Notes: generated by a model not told the origin, from the sequence alone. Shown: positions 48,301 through 56,074, counted from the stretch's first letter. The stretch is 64,000 bases of DNA from Niastella yeongjuensis (GCF_900110245.1 NZ_FOCZ01000004.1:62001-126000); one strand, 5' to 3'. Numbers and translations are program-made.

Positions 48301-49036
48301 GCCCGGCTGAGAATGTAACAACCTGTTGTTTTTTCTTTCCGTTGGCATACGTCACTTCTACCAGGGATTGCCACGCGCCTTTTCCATCGGCCGGCCGGTT
48401 AACAAGGGCCTCGAAGGCACCTTTCCAAACCCTGGCTGGCTGCCCATCGATGGTGATTTGGGCACTATTCTTTCCTTCGCCGGTAATAAAACCACGCACA
48501 TAACCCTGGTTGTTATAATAATTTATTGAAGGCTGCGTAATGATGAGAGAGGTACGTTGTTCGTCAGTCGCCGCTATTTCAATACTCAGGTTCCTTACTT
48601 TATAACTATAGCCTGCATTCTGCGGTAATGAAAAGCGGATAATGTTTTCGCCTTGCTGCAGCCAGGAAGTACTGATCGGTTCTTTCTGGCGTGCCCAGCC
48701 CTCTCTTTTCTTCACCAGGTAGCCACCTGCAGCCAGCTGGTCGTTGATGCTCCGGCTTACAGCGGTATAATCCTGCACACCATCCAGCTCGTAGGTAAGC
48801 CATACCTGTTCGTTACCCTGCAACGGTTTATCCAGGTATACGTGAAAGGAGTTGTCGGCAGGATTATCAATCTGATTGGCTGCATTCACGCCAATCAATC
48901 CTTCGCGTTGCCGGGCATGGTACAAACGACTGGCGCCGGCATTTTTTTCAGGACCTGGTACTTTGCCACTGGCAACTGTACAACATAAGATTGCTATTAA
49001 GAAGAAGGGGATCTTCCTGTAAGTAAAAAATGACAT
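39350..49036 (-). CDS. Giant SpvB/FG-GAP/RHS-repeat protein with L,D-transpeptidase-like C-terminus (candidate polymorphic toxin)
   Basis: This 3228-residue protein starts with a signal peptide (MSFFTYRKIPFFLIAILCC), followed by a beta-rich region with a ZU5-like part (~277-390) and an SpvB-type domain from about 430 ('LSYPIEIPNGRAGLQPELSV'). Next come at least five FG-GAP/VCBS-like calcium-binding repeats with D-[ILM]-NGDG-x-PD (e.g. 'MIDINGDGLPDKLFLNG', 'YIDMNGDGLPDRVN'), a long stretch of YD/RHS repeats, a low-complexity Asn/Gly linker, and the RHS core at 2903-3008 ('YHPDHLGTTSY', 'YYPFGE', 'YYYGERYYNPRISIWQSVDP'). The last 220 residues are unique. They contain 'MIHVGG' (His 3148) and 'ASEGCFGV' (Cys 3168), which fits the His...S-x-G-C site of YkuD/Tlde1/DUF5675-type L,D-transpeptidases. 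The toxin role is inference; RHS shells that deliver C-terminal enzymes are well known. Confidence 0.85.
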   Translation of the reverse strand: MSFFTYRKIPFFLIAILCCTVASGKVPGPEKNAGASRLYHARQREGLIGVNAANQIDNPADNSFHVYLDKPLQGNEQVWLTYELDGVQDYTAVSRSINDQLAAGGYLVKKREGWARQKEPISTSWLQQGENIIRFSLPQNAGYSYKVRNLSIEIAATDEQRTSLIITQPSINYYNNQGYVRGFITGEGKNSAQITIDGQPARVWKGAFEALVNRPADGKGAWQSLVEVTYANGKKKQQVVTFSAGQKADYKYELQSAVVHTQRALQPNQAAVIAAGGAVLTIPGGALKKAATISLTALRAVDLPAMDMNMVNVTPDGGGFRFLPHGSLFGKPAHLSLGYDAAKIPDGYTAKDVRSFYFDESKGHWAELSRDSVSLLAGKVYSRTLHFTDIINGVLKVPESPQVEAYNSNSMKGIKAANPGEAVNMIAPPAATSMGTANLSYPIEIPNGRAGLQPELSVGYNSGGGNGWLGLGWELSVPSIGIDTRWGVPRFDGQNETETYTMNGQQLSPVAHKGELVARSSEKQFYQRIEQPFYKIIRHGSSPQKYWWEVTDKEGTRFFYGGDPDTGPDAASSLSDGAGNKAHWALKKVLDLNGNFISYQYTKVNDAGVSGGAVTGVQLYVSRITYTGFNGKEGRYSVVFKRDRDLDGRTGRKDVAIAANNGFKQVTADLLKRIDVQLDGVSIRHYEFSYKEGAFYKTLLAGIQQYDAAGKFFNQHTFDYYNDVASGSSLVPLATSRSWTIGSDNVHGNMLTHVSGFTDEASALSGTASKDVSGGVTVSVGFGADVTSKINSVGGSFSYAQSQSQGMLAMIDINGDGLPDKLFLNGNNTLSYRPNQSGVTGKTSFGDKIAIEGLNVFQKDKTQGYTVGLEANAFGFLMAGANFSNSTAKVTIYFTEANGDQLVDLVKDGKVYFNHLDTTSGIITFTPTSTGTPSPVFAGVTISKDLIDATELANERQEAINNNPLQDIVRMWQAPFSGTINVTAPLQLLPSSDPDRASTPADGVRASVQWKGRELWSENISADDYSVHQPSGLNGLQVQKGDRLYFRIGSIENGSYDSVNWAPVIEYAGKDLQVADANGSTLYRYDAAKEFILSSTQQLTPPINGKVRISGPFIKPVTTDDVMLVVLRTTSNATDTIWRQTYKSDQVVNTTISVDNVTVNNNEQYSFVVASQTNIDWTAISWQPSMTFIAVSDPAIDLTATPIQAFAVPKCTILANMLQLNAPYEVTLADTSLHTITITPQLAVNPVLIPASAYTCDIIFSVKAAGKLLGKVSMPFVNGVLQTGNYALNVGVHNKDRIYIEYHVPNDTMAAAIAGATAVLSGDISANVTAGLFSTIPKNNREEDIIFGSFYRGWGQFAWNGNNGWETTPVDESLLRPSDQIKAKQNVDPDALANKNGNELDPSQTYDPKQDRFIILIGNANQQRWSGYDQQVFVKGANMSSSRQGADDVSLLQINTDGTGSPAVDKVSRIKSLSFTVGASAGGVGGSASVSTSTSKTLTDFMDLNGDQYPDIIGEKQIQYTDARGGLSARTAPGAAIQETSTNTTGISLTGSSYIPTAIFRRTPGGKVRVDAGSAQTNAGSAKISLGGNAGVVNGTNQADFSYIDMNGDGLPDRVNQSSHGVSLNLGYGFAAEEDWKVDQIQAGSSKSQSGGASLGLVKGNNSINIGFSLSRSDNNSGKSLQDMNGDGLPDLVSIGSGTQALQVRLNTGNGFSTEVLTWTNASTLDLNSSATESGNLAFTVGFMIFGVKFTVNPSVNLGDGMSRDLAKIQDINGDGNPDYITSSKDDNLAVALSTIGRTNLLKSVSRPMGAYFCMDYQRVGNTYSMPNSIWTLSSVKVYDGFAGDGPDTLLTTFGYEGGYFDRDEREFYGFKKVVTRSHDAANNNAVYTFSTQTHSNDNYYMKGVILSELLQSADGKKYHERINQYALKDILTGDALPESYKANNAGAAFVALMRTDLLYYEGQPQPGKSTYMTYGYDAKGNTILYTDFGDDGAGDDISATVTYHNLANKYIVGKPKSIVITGSGITYRKRESKIDPQTGDVIEIKQYLEDGTAAVHNLTYDDYGNLASVTGPANAKGQRFKQTYTYDGQVHQYPVTVANSFGYSSQSEYDFRFGHPLKSIDLNKNSITYQLDDLGRITQITGPYELAAGKPYTLRFEYHPEAAMPWAYTAHYDPAHPGNDLETVTFMDGLGRLLQTKKDGSLFQGVRKDDKEQMLVSGRIQFDGLGRQAATWYPIVEDKGSNGVFNKRYDNINPTTTTYDVMNRVLTTTLPDGAVTSLTYGFGKDRLQQQQFSTKTKDANGKLSEMFANIRGLTAAEKKYTGNGDVWTSFTYDAVNQQLTSTDDIGTTTTTRYDMLGRRVSLTHPDQGTTRYTFDLAGNTIKMATANLQQDSMAITYAYDFNRMTGITYPKNPENNVRYTYGPVGAPYNRAGRIVVQEDATGAQEFFYGPLGEMVKNVRTIVIPNHGQRTYVTQWNYDTWNRLISLIYPDSEVVRYAYNLGGQLLSMNSDRSGVTTTFIQQRGYDKFELRVFDAYGNNTQTNYTIEPTRRRLQNMQVTAGNGRRIMDNVYSYDKEENILSLVNNAPVPGNNLMGGSSAYNYGYDDLYRLTTADGYYKGPNEQDRFNLTMKYNTVGSITRKTQTTDKSPGNGGGNKWIAQKKATYDMEYTYDAKQPHTATHIGDQSYTYDANGNMTGWTDDKSGQRQKMVWDEENRLRNVSVNGQLNSYTYDGSGERVLKGQGSGQSVFVNGDINSNSGGVGNFTVYVNEFVVVQSGQYSNHYFVGNQRIATRLLHNWDHQVEAPDAADTITFTRKEKNMLQGMARDQQTLVGNGNANTASITGKDARGNDDKVMSNNGNGNENNNSNSNAGGTNPGNHYAYGHYKNGKGGNTPDSAAFLYFYHPDHLGTTSYITDGAGEVYQHLEYYPFGETFVEEHSNTQRTPYLFNGKELDEETGLYYYGERYYNPRISIWQSVDPKAVKIPAHSPYAYCLNNPVVLMDPDGAYPIITITKQKTGRTTLQRIIGYTGATKEQFTKIPLYKVTVTDTEDKNFKMTFSVTRDAYAVRLGDSKNGTMNLTNVAFEPKDGNVNHYTAKVMPEGYPQGNGTKALKLTQYGSEVMHADANDASVELGYRKQNDVASGVMIHVGGTYEHANGTTSMAASEGCFGVTYGTSSSTNPANDYSNNVLGKIIDQANKSKTNKGKIEVIVEKRTAAERTQTKTEPIQ

Positions 49037-49052
49037 GGAAAAAGGATTAGGG

Positions 49053-51044
49053 TTAAAGTATAAGCAGTTTACGGGATTCCAGGCCGTGACTGGTTTTTAC
49101 CGATACGGTGTATAAACCCGGCGATATCATGTGACCGGAAAAACGGAATTCCGTATTATTGGTCCCGGTCATTTCCTGTATTTTATTGCCTTTGCTGTCG
49201 TAAATAGTCACGTTCACCGTTTCAGCCTTTGGCAGCGACACACTGATGGTAAAATTGCCATCGGGTGATGGTGACGGATATACAGTCATATGCTGCTGCG
49301 GGTTACCGATCACGGTAACCGTATCGGTGAACACACAACCTGCGCGGCTGGTTACGCTCACTGTATATATTCCCGGCTCGCGTACGGAGATGGCAGCACT
49401 TGCTGAGTTGAAACCACTGGCACTTTTCCATTGATAGCCCAGTACCTCTCCTGCCGGAATGTTGCGGCCTGCATCGAGCAGCAATTCATTTGATGACGCA
49501 AGCAGTTGTACCGGCGCCAGCCCAATATTTAATTGTTGTGCTTTGGGCACTGGCATAGTAAGGTAGCGTTTGGATTGATGCCCCTTGCTATCGGTGAGTA
49601 CAACACCGTAAGTACCCATGGCGAGGTCACTGATCTCTGCTGTGGAAGCCGCATTCGGAAAACTACCCTTTACCACCAGTTCTCCCAGGTTATTGGTAAT
49701 GGTATATTGAAAGGGAGCCTGGCCACCAATGGCCTGAAATCTGGCTTTTCCATCCTGAGCAGCACAATCGGGACTATCCACCACTTTCAATTGCAGCAGC
49801 AGGTCCTTCGGTTCAACAAACCCGAAAAGATCATTACCAGAATGATCTGTGTCCCATTGCACATTTTTGTACATCGCCATTCCGGCGGCTGTAAGCGTAT
49901 CGGCAAAATAATACCGGAGGCTGTCAACAGGAAAACCGGGGTAAGCACCCGGATTGATCACCAGCCAGTATTGGCTGCCGCGTAAAGCAGACTGATTCAG
50001 TTGAAGGGTTGTTTTCATATCGCCGGAGGTGGCGCCACTCGCACTCATCAGCCACTGCCTGTTGATTATGTTAAGCTGTTTATCGCTGGTCAATGAAGTA
50101 GTAAGGGCTTTATTATTATCGCCCCAAATGAGGAAGTTGCCGTTCGTGATCGTATCGGCATTGGCGCTGTTGCTAACCATAAGTTTTCCATGGCTGATCA
50201 CCAGCACGCTGTCGGCATCAACTGCACTGGCTGCCTGTTTTTGATGCAGCGAAAAGAAATCATCCCTCCCAAGCGCTGTTATGTGATGGCTGTAATCTTT
50301 ATTCTTTTCTGCATTCCAGAGTACAGCCTGTGCAGCACTCACATAGTTGCCGCGGGTAAGCGGAATGCCATATTTAACCGCCAGGTAAGTTTCGTACTGG
50401 ATCTGGGTCAACACATCCAGGCTTCTGTCGAAGATCAGGAGTTCAGCAAGCTTTCCTTTGAATGCCGGCATGCCTGATTGTGCCCCGGAAGAACCGAACA
50501 GCATATAGCCATTGGTACTTAGCTGCAGGCTGGGATTCCAGTTCTGAATAACCGTGCTTAACAGGGCGAACTGGCCGGAAGCGCTGATGCTGCCAGTACT
50601 GCCATCGGGCCCGGTGATACGGCGGGTAGTCATCATCGTTTTATGCGCCGTTGCATTGACTGCACCCCAGATGCCTGCCTCTACGGTATCTGCAGGCTGA
50701 AACACTGCCATAATGGTCATTTCCTGCATACTGTCCGCATTACAGGGAATACTTACAGAATCAGTTTTGCCATTGAATGTAAAAGCGGGATTATAATTCA
50801 GGGAAACAGGTTGCAGCACCGGTTGTCCAAAAACCGATGCATCGAATCCTTTGCCAGTAGCATCTATCCAGCTGCCTGGCCTGGTGCCTTTGTTATCTGC
50901 ACGCAACCATACAACAGGATGATCACTGCTGTTCAGGAGCTGCGCAGTAGCATGGAGACTCGTCAATAAAAAAAAGGGAGAAATAAAAAGGGTTACATAA
51001 CGGGTCAGACCAGTTTTAAACGGTCTATTGTTAACGTTATACAT
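49053..51044 (-). CDS. LamG-like surface protein with T9SS type A sorting domain
   Basis: The 663-residue protein has a signal peptide ('TLFISPFFLLTSLHATAQ'), a concanavalin-like/LamG-like lectin fold region (~45-230: 'VVWLRADNKGTRPGSWIDATG', 'FTFNGKTDSVSIP', 'FKGKLAELLIFDRSLD', 'YETYLAVKYGIPL'), a middle region typical of Bacteroidota surface proteins, a PKD/SprB-like repeat, and a C-terminal sorting domain 'VYPSPSPDGNFTISVSL' ... 'GLYTVSVKTSHGLESRKLLI'. It should pass the outer membrane through the type IX system and be anchored on the surface. It is 16 bases upstream of the RHS gene, so the two are co-transcribed; a role in attachment or delivery of the RHS protein is possible. Confidence 0.85.
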   Translation of the reverse strand: MYNVNNRPFKTGLTRYVTLFISPFFLLTSLHATAQLLNSSDHPVVWLRADNKGTRPGSWIDATGKGFDASVFGQPVLQPVSLNYNPAFTFNGKTDSVSIPCNADSMQEMTIMAVFQPADTVEAGIWGAVNATAHKTMMTTRRITGPDGSTGSISASGQFALLSTVIQNWNPSLQLSTNGYMLFGSSGAQSGMPAFKGKLAELLIFDRSLDVLTQIQYETYLAVKYGIPLTRGNYVSAAQAVLWNAEKNKDYSHHITALGRDDFFSLHQKQAASAVDADSVLVISHGKLMVSNSANADTITNGNFLIWGDNNKALTTSLTSDKQLNIINRQWLMSASGATSGDMKTTLQLNQSALRGSQYWLVINPGAYPGFPVDSLRYYFADTLTAAGMAMYKNVQWDTDHSGNDLFGFVEPKDLLLQLKVVDSPDCAAQDGKARFQAIGGQAPFQYTITNNLGELVVKGSFPNAASTAEISDLAMGTYGVVLTDSKGHQSKRYLTMPVPKAQQLNIGLAPVQLLASSNELLLDAGRNIPAGEVLGYQWKSASGFNSASAAISVREPGIYTVSVTSRAGCVFTDTVTVIGNPQQHMTVYPSPSPDGNFTISVSLPKAETVNVTIYDSKGNKIQEMTGTNNTEFRFSGHMISPGLYTVSVKTSHGLESRKLLIL

Positions 51045-51324
51045 AGGGGGATTGAGGTTTACTGTTTCAATGGATTTGGGTTAACGGCGTGTAAGGTATA
51101 AGGTTATTTGTTAATGCGCAATATAATTATATATATTTTATTTGTCACGAGCGGGATTACTGTTCAAACATTGCTTATAACTAACAGATATACTTACTGT
51201 TATAGTTAATTAAATGTCGTATGTTAATTTCTACCGGATAGTAGTTTTACCTGGGAATAACCCCACGGTTTTCAATATTATTTGCACTTGTTAGTTAGTG
51301 TTATATTACAGCAACAGCCCTTCG

Positions 51325-52662
51325 CTACTCCAGATACCGGTCTACGAATTCCTGTCCGGCCTTATCTTCTTTGTGTACATAAGGCCGGATGATCAACCGG
51401 TTGCCGCGCTGATAAGTAAAAAAGCGGTAGATCCAGTTGCTCAGTACAACCAGCTTGTTCCGGAAACCAATGAGGTAAAAGATGTGGACGAATAAGTAAG
51501 TCATCCAGGCCAGGAAACCAGTGAGATGGATATTACCCGGCAGGTCGCCCACTGCGCCGTTTCGACCAATAACTGCGAGTGAGCCTTTGTTAAAGTATTG
51601 AAAGGGAAGAAAAGATTTTTTACGCAATCGCCTGGTGAGGTTTTGGGCCAGGTGCTTTCCCATCTGAATGGCAGGCTGCGCCACACCCGGATGCCCATTG
51701 GGATATTCGGCGGTTTTCATCAATGCAATGTCGCCTATGGCAAACACATTACTCAATCCCTTCACCTGGTTGAACTCGTCGACCAGGATCCTGCTTCTTT
51801 CCAAAGATCCGGCCGGCAATCCATTCAGGAGTTCACCGGTAACGCCGGCTGCCCAAATGAGGGTTTGCGCCGGTATTTCATCGCCGTTGCCCAATGTTAC
51901 CAATTTACCATCGTACGATTTAACCCGCGTACTCACTTTTACAAGAATTCCTTTTTTTTGCAGGTAACGCATGGTCCAGCTGCTTGATTGGGGCGACATG
52001 GCCGGAAGCAACCGGTCATTTCCTTCCACCAGGTAGATGTTCATCTTCTCAAAATCGATTCCTTTATAGTCACAGGGTAAAATGTATTTACGCATCTCGG
52101 CCAGTGCACCGGCCACTTCTACTCCGGTAGGACCGCCGCCCGCAATGACAATATTCAGAAAGCTTTGGTGAAGCGCTGCATCATTGATCATATTCGCCTG
52201 CTCGAAAACCTGTAACAAATGACTGCGCAAATCAAGCGCATGCCGCATTCGCTTCAGGGGAAAGGCATATTGTTTGATCATTTCATTCCCGAAAAAATTA
52301 GACTTGGTGCCGGTAGCAATAACCAGGTAATCGTAGGTAAGATCGCCGATGAGGGTAGAAACTGTTTTTGTAGCCAGATTGACCCCTGTTGTTCGAACCA
52401 GCCGGAAATGGAAATCTTCCTTACCGGTAAACATTTTCCGCATGGGCTCTGCAATGGCGTCCGGTTCAAGGCCTGCAGTGGCCACCTGGTACAGCAGGGG
52501 CCAAAAGCCATTGTAATTTTGCCGGTCGAAAAGAACGATTTGAAAGTCTTTGCCTGATAAATTCTTTATCAGGTTCATTCCGGCAAAACCGCCGCCGATT
52601 ATAATTACGCGGGGTTTGGTAGTATCAGGAATATTCAATGTGAAATGATCGATATAGAGCAT
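51325..52662 (-). CDS. NAD(P)/FAD-dependent oxidoreductase, NDH-2 type
   Basis: The 445-residue protein has the FAD-binding dinucleotide fold at the N-terminus ('RVIIIGGGFAGMNLIKNL', GGGFAG at 23-28), a second NAD(P)H-binding fold in the middle ('NIVIAGGGPTGVEVAGAL') and the FAD motif 'VFAIGDIALMKT'. A hydrophobic C-terminal segment ('FLAWMTYLFVHIFYLIGFRNKLVVL', split) would place it at the membrane. This arrangement is that of type II NADH dehydrogenases, which pass electrons from NADH to quinone without pumping protons. The gene stands alone; its upstream region separates it from the trehalose phosphatase gene. Confidence 0.92.
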   Translation of the reverse strand: MLYIDHFTLNIPDTTKPRVIIIGGGFAGMNLIKNLSGKDFQIVLFDRQNYNGFWPLLYQVATAGLEPDAIAEPMRKMFTGKEDFHFRLVRTTGVNLATKTVSTLIGDLTYDYLVIATGTKSNFFGNEMIKQYAFPLKRMRHALDLRSHLLQVFEQANMINDAALHQSFLNIVIAGGGPTGVEVAGALAEMRKYILPCDYKGIDFEKMNIYLVEGNDRLLPAMSPQSSSWTMRYLQKKGILVKVSTRVKSYDGKLVTLGNGDEIPAQTLIWAAGVTGELLNGLPAGSLERSRILVDEFNQVKGLSNVFAIGDIALMKTAEYPNGHPGVAQPAIQMGKHLAQNLTRRLRKKSFLPFQYFNKGSLAVIGRNGAVGDLPGNIHLTGFLAWMTYLFVHIFYLIGFRNKLVVLSNWIYRFFTYQRGNRLIIRPYVHKEDKAGQEFVDRYLE

Positions 52663-52770
52663 TGCATAGCTTTTTGGATGAAGAAGGTATTTTATCCTGA
52701 AGCTGATCGGAGATCCATGCAGTTACGTTGGTCCTGTTTGTTTGCGCTTTTCCGAAATGCAAGATAATGA

Positions 52771-52799
52771 AAAAGGGCTGGCCTGTAACTGGCCCTTTT
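52771..52799. terminator. Terminator hairpin behind otsB-like gene
   Basis: AAAAGGGC (52771-52778) and GCCCTTTT (52792-52799) form a stem with inner TGGCC/GG pairing possible. It lies 10 bases past the stop of the trehalose-phosphatase gene on the minus strand. Confidence 0.6.
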
Positions 52800-52808
52800 G
52801 AATGCGTA

Positions 52809-53588
52809 TCATCGATCAATCACATAAGAAAACGTTTCCAGCAGGGAAACAACCATTTGCGGGGTATAAAGATGGTACTGGGCAAACGAAGCATCGTCAC
52901 CCACTTTAATGGTAAAACTGTTATTCACCGCAGCCAGTTCCCTGAACATGGCTTCATCAGTATAATCATCGCCCACTGCCAGAATAAAATCGTATTTACT
53001 CCCGGTTAAAAATTGTTTAATGGCAGCTCCCTTATTGATCCCTTTTATTTTAACCTCCACTATTTTTTTACCTGAAAAAACTTCCAGCTCTTTACCCGGG
53101 AGCTGGTTGTTGAATTCCTGGTAAAGTTGTTCAGCCAGTACACTTCCTTCGCTGGCATTGGCATTACGATAATGCCACACTACAGCATATTCTTTCTCCT
53201 CGATAAAAGTAGCCGCACATTGCTGAACATATTTGTTCATCACCTGTCTCACGCCCTCCTTCCAATTGTCAGCCCCGGTTTCTTTTTTCAACCATGGTTG
53301 TCCTTTCAATTTTACACAACCACCATGTTCAGCAATAATATGAATATTCAGTGTTGCAAACCATTTATCGAACCAATCGCTGTTCCTGCCACTGATTATA
53401 CAGAGATCATTTTTGCTGGTATTTAATTTCTTCAGCACCTCCATTAAATTATCACCCGGTATGGCATCAGAAGGGTTGGAAAAGAAAGTGATCAATGTGC
53501 CGTCATAATCCAGCAGAATAAGCCGTTTACTGGCTCTCCTGTATTGTTCAATGAGATCAACCTTTGAATAATAATCCAAAAACTTCAC
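52809..53588 (-). CDS. otsB: Trehalose-6-phosphate phosphatase
   Basis: The 259-residue protein is a HAD-superfamily phosphatase: motif I 'LILLDYDGTLITF' (Asp 27 and 29), motif II around 'DLCIISGRNSDWF', and motifs III/IV in 'VEVKIKGINKGAAIKQFL' with 'ILAVGDDYTDEAMF'. The cap region has the trehalose-phosphatase type sequence 'IIAEHGGCVKLKGQPW' and 'YAVVWHYRNAN'. It removes phosphate from trehalose-6-phosphate, the second step of trehalose synthesis. The synthase gene is divergent and starts 225 bases away, so both are probably controlled from the shared region. Trehalose protects against osmotic and drying stress. Confidence 0.93.
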   Translation of the reverse strand: MKFLDYYSKVDLIEQYRRASKRLILLDYDGTLITFFSNPSDAIPGDNLMEVLKKLNTSKNDLCIISGRNSDWFDKWFATLNIHIIAEHGGCVKLKGQPWLKKETGADNWKEGVRQVMNKYVQQCAATFIEEKEYAVVWHYRNANASEGSVLAEQLYQEFNNQLPGKELEVFSGKKIVEVKIKGINKGAAIKQFLTGSKYDFILAVGDDYTDEAMFRELAAVNNSFTIKVGDDASFAQYHLYTPQMVVSLLETFSYVIDR

Positions 53589-53812
53589 TTAAGTTCATTT
53601 TAAACGTGCAAGGTAAAAAGGGATCCGAAGTCATTCGTTAAAACAAAATTAGAAAAAAATTAATTCAAGGTTCTGCCTTCAATTTCAGGTAAATTTGCAA
53701 AGCCCCCTACTCCACTAATTCAACAGGCAATAGTATCCTGCAGCATTTGTAGCGTAATTTATTTAATTAGGTTTTAATCCTAAAACGCATTAGCACCACA
53801 TATACAAAAGGT

Positions 53813-56041
53813 ATGAAAATTAATCTGGCATTAATAACATCTATTATTGTAGCAGTTGGACTGGTTGCCTTAGGCTTCACTATTTTTCAGATCTCCAGTG
53901 ACCGGGAGCAACTAAGAAATGAACTGGAAGGAAAAACCATCCGGGTTGTTGAAGACTTCTACAAAGCATATTTTGAAAGAGTAGAACAGGGAGACAGTCT
54001 TCGATACAGCAAGATCACCGACAGCGTCATCAATCAATACCGGTTTGCCGGCATAGCAGTTTATGTTAGTCAGGACAGTATTGTTCCCCTGAACCAGGAT
54101 GTTAAACCATTACTGGCGCCTTCTACAGATTTTATTTCGCAGGTAATTTCTGCCGACTCTTCTATGGGCCGGTTTATCAGGATAAACAATAACAATTATT
54201 ACGTATATACCAGACTGATACAAAAAGCAGACCTCCCTGCAGCGGCGGCTGTTTTTTATACAGATGCAGAATATATCAAAAACCTTACAAACGGCATCTG
54301 GTTCCGCAATTTCTGGCGCTGGTTTTTACAGGCACTGGCGATTTCAGTAGTAACGCTGCTTATTATCAGATGGGGAATTTTATCGCCGATCAACAAGGTA
54401 ATTGAATGGGCCAGAGCAGCCAGATTGGGTAATTTTGAGCTGTTGCAAAAGCGTCCGCGGGTAAAGTTCCTGGAACCGTTGTATAAGGAAATTTCGGGCA
54501 TCGCCAAAGCCATGCAGGAAGCCAAAGCTGTAGCACAGGAAGAAGCAAAACTCAGGACCACAGCCGAATCGGTATGGACGCCCGAACGGTTGAATGAGGA
54601 AATGAAAGTATTGTTGCAAAATAAAATGATGGTGGTGATCTCGAACCGGGAGCCTTACATGCACGTACGGGTAGGCAGGGAAATAGAATGTATTGTTCCT
54701 GCCAGTGGTATGGTTACGGCCATGGAGCCCATTTTAAAGGCCTGTGGGGGTCTTTGGATTGCATCGGGCAGCGGCGATGCCGATAAAGAAACGGTAGATG
54801 AACATGATAAGGTATCTGTGCCGCCGTATGAGAACAAGTATACATTACGGCGCGTATGGTTAACGAAGGAACAGGAGAACCATTTTTATTATGGTTTTTC
54901 CAATGAAGGGTTGTGGCCTCTTTGTCATATAGCCCATACAAGACCCGTATTCAGAAAAATTGACTGGGACTATTATGTGGAAGTAAATCAATTATACGCC
55001 AAAGCCGTATTGGAAGAAATAAAGAATGAAGATGATCCCTTTATTCTTGTTCAGGATTATCACTTTGCCCTGTTGCCCCTATTTATTAAACAGGAACGGC
55101 CGGATGCGAAAGTGGCTATCTTCTGGCATATACCCTGGCCCAACCCCGAATCGTTTGGGATCTGCCCCTGGCAGAAAGAATTGTTACAGGGAATGCTGGG
55201 CGCCGATCTGATTGGCTTTCATACCCAATACCATTGTAACAACTTTCTCGAAACGGTTAACAATGCGCTCGAATCGCGGGTAATATGGGAAAGCTTTTCG
55301 GTGAAAGTAGGCAACCATTTTACCCTGGTTAAACCCTTCCCCATCAGCATTGCTTTCACTTTGAAAAACTATGAAGCTGAGCCAACTCCCCGGCAGGAAC
55401 CAGCCGAACTGTTAAAACAACACGGTATAACGGCGCAATATATGTGTATTGGGGTTGAAAGAATTGATTACACAAAAGGCCTGATTGAAAAGTTCCTGGC
55501 TGTTGAACGATTTTTAGATAAATACCCTGATTACCAGGGACAATTTACGCTGGTGCAAATTGGTGCAGTCAGCCGGTCGCTTCTGAAAACCTATTCAGAC
55601 ACCGTAAATGCAGTAGAGGCTGAAATAAACCGGATCAACGGGAAATTCAAAACAAAGAACTGGCAGCCTATTTTATTTCTTAAACGGCACCACAGCCATG
55701 AAGAGATCATGCCTTATTACAAAGGCGCCAATTTGTGTATGGTAACTTCCCTGCACGATGGCATGAACCTGGTGGCAAAAGAGTTTATCGCCTCCCGCGA
55801 CCAAAACGACGGGGTACTGATCCTCAGCCGGTTTGCAGGTGCTTCACAGGAACTCCATGGCGCCATTATCGTAAATCCATACGACATTGAAAAAACTGCC
55901 GATGCCATCAAACAGGCGTTGGAAATGCCCAAGGACAAGCAATACCAAAAAATGAAGCAAATGCGCCGGATGATCATGAATCATAATGTGTATGCCTGGG
56001 CCTCCAATATTTTAAGATCCATGGCATCTATTCAGAATTGA
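53813..56041 (+). CDS. otsA: Trehalose-6-phosphate synthase (GT20) with N-terminal membrane sensor-like module
   Basis: The C-terminal part (~residues 270-742) is a full GT20 domain that makes trehalose-6-phosphate from UDP-glucose and glucose-6-phosphate: 'FWHIPWPNPE' at 437-446, 'ERIDYTKGL' at 549-557 and 'LHDGMNLVAKEF' at 647-658 are its signature blocks. In contrast to the usual ~470-residue cytoplasmic enzyme, about 270 residues precede it: membrane helix 1 (~5-27), an extracytoplasmic domain of about 140 residues, membrane helix 2 (~168-187) and a HAMP-like linker with coiled coil (~188-255). This resembles the input half of a sensor kinase, so the enzyme may respond directly to envelope or osmotic signals. 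The fusion is seen in the frame; signalling is inference. Confidence 0.93.
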   Translation: MKINLALITSIIVAVGLVALGFTIFQISSDREQLRNELEGKTIRVVEDFYKAYFERVEQGDSLRYSKITDSVINQYRFAGIAVYVSQDSIVPLNQDVKPLLAPSTDFISQVISADSSMGRFIRINNNNYYVYTRLIQKADLPAAAAVFYTDAEYIKNLTNGIWFRNFWRWFLQALAISVVTLLIIRWGILSPINKVIEWARAARLGNFELLQKRPRVKFLEPLYKEISGIAKAMQEAKAVAQEEAKLRTTAESVWTPERLNEEMKVLLQNKMMVVISNREPYMHVRVGREIECIVPASGMVTAMEPILKACGGLWIASGSGDADKETVDEHDKVSVPPYENKYTLRRVWLTKEQENHFYYGFSNEGLWPLCHIAHTRPVFRKIDWDYYVEVNQLYAKAVLEEIKNEDDPFILVQDYHFALLPLFIKQERPDAKVAIFWHIPWPNPESFGICPWQKELLQGMLGADLIGFHTQYHCNNFLETVNNALESRVIWESFSVKVGNHFTLVKPFPISIAFTLKNYEAEPTPRQEPAELLKQHGITAQYMCIGVERIDYTKGLIEKFLAVERFLDKYPDYQGQFTLVQIGAVSRSLLKTYSDTVNAVEAEINRINGKFKTKNWQPILFLKRHHSHEEIMPYYKGANLCMVTSLHDGMNLVAKEFIASRDQNDGVLILSRFAGASQELHGAIIVNPYDIEKTADAIKQALEMPKDKQYQKMKQMRRMIMNHNVYAWASNILRSMASIQN

Positions 56042-56074
56042 TTTACCGGCACTTAAAAATATTTTTCCCAAACC

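Noticed and set aside
39350-51044. Many open frames of 60-270 codons on the plus strand opposite the RHS and T9SS genes
   Set aside because: They are antisense shadows of high-quality coding sequence with no protein-like composition or start context.
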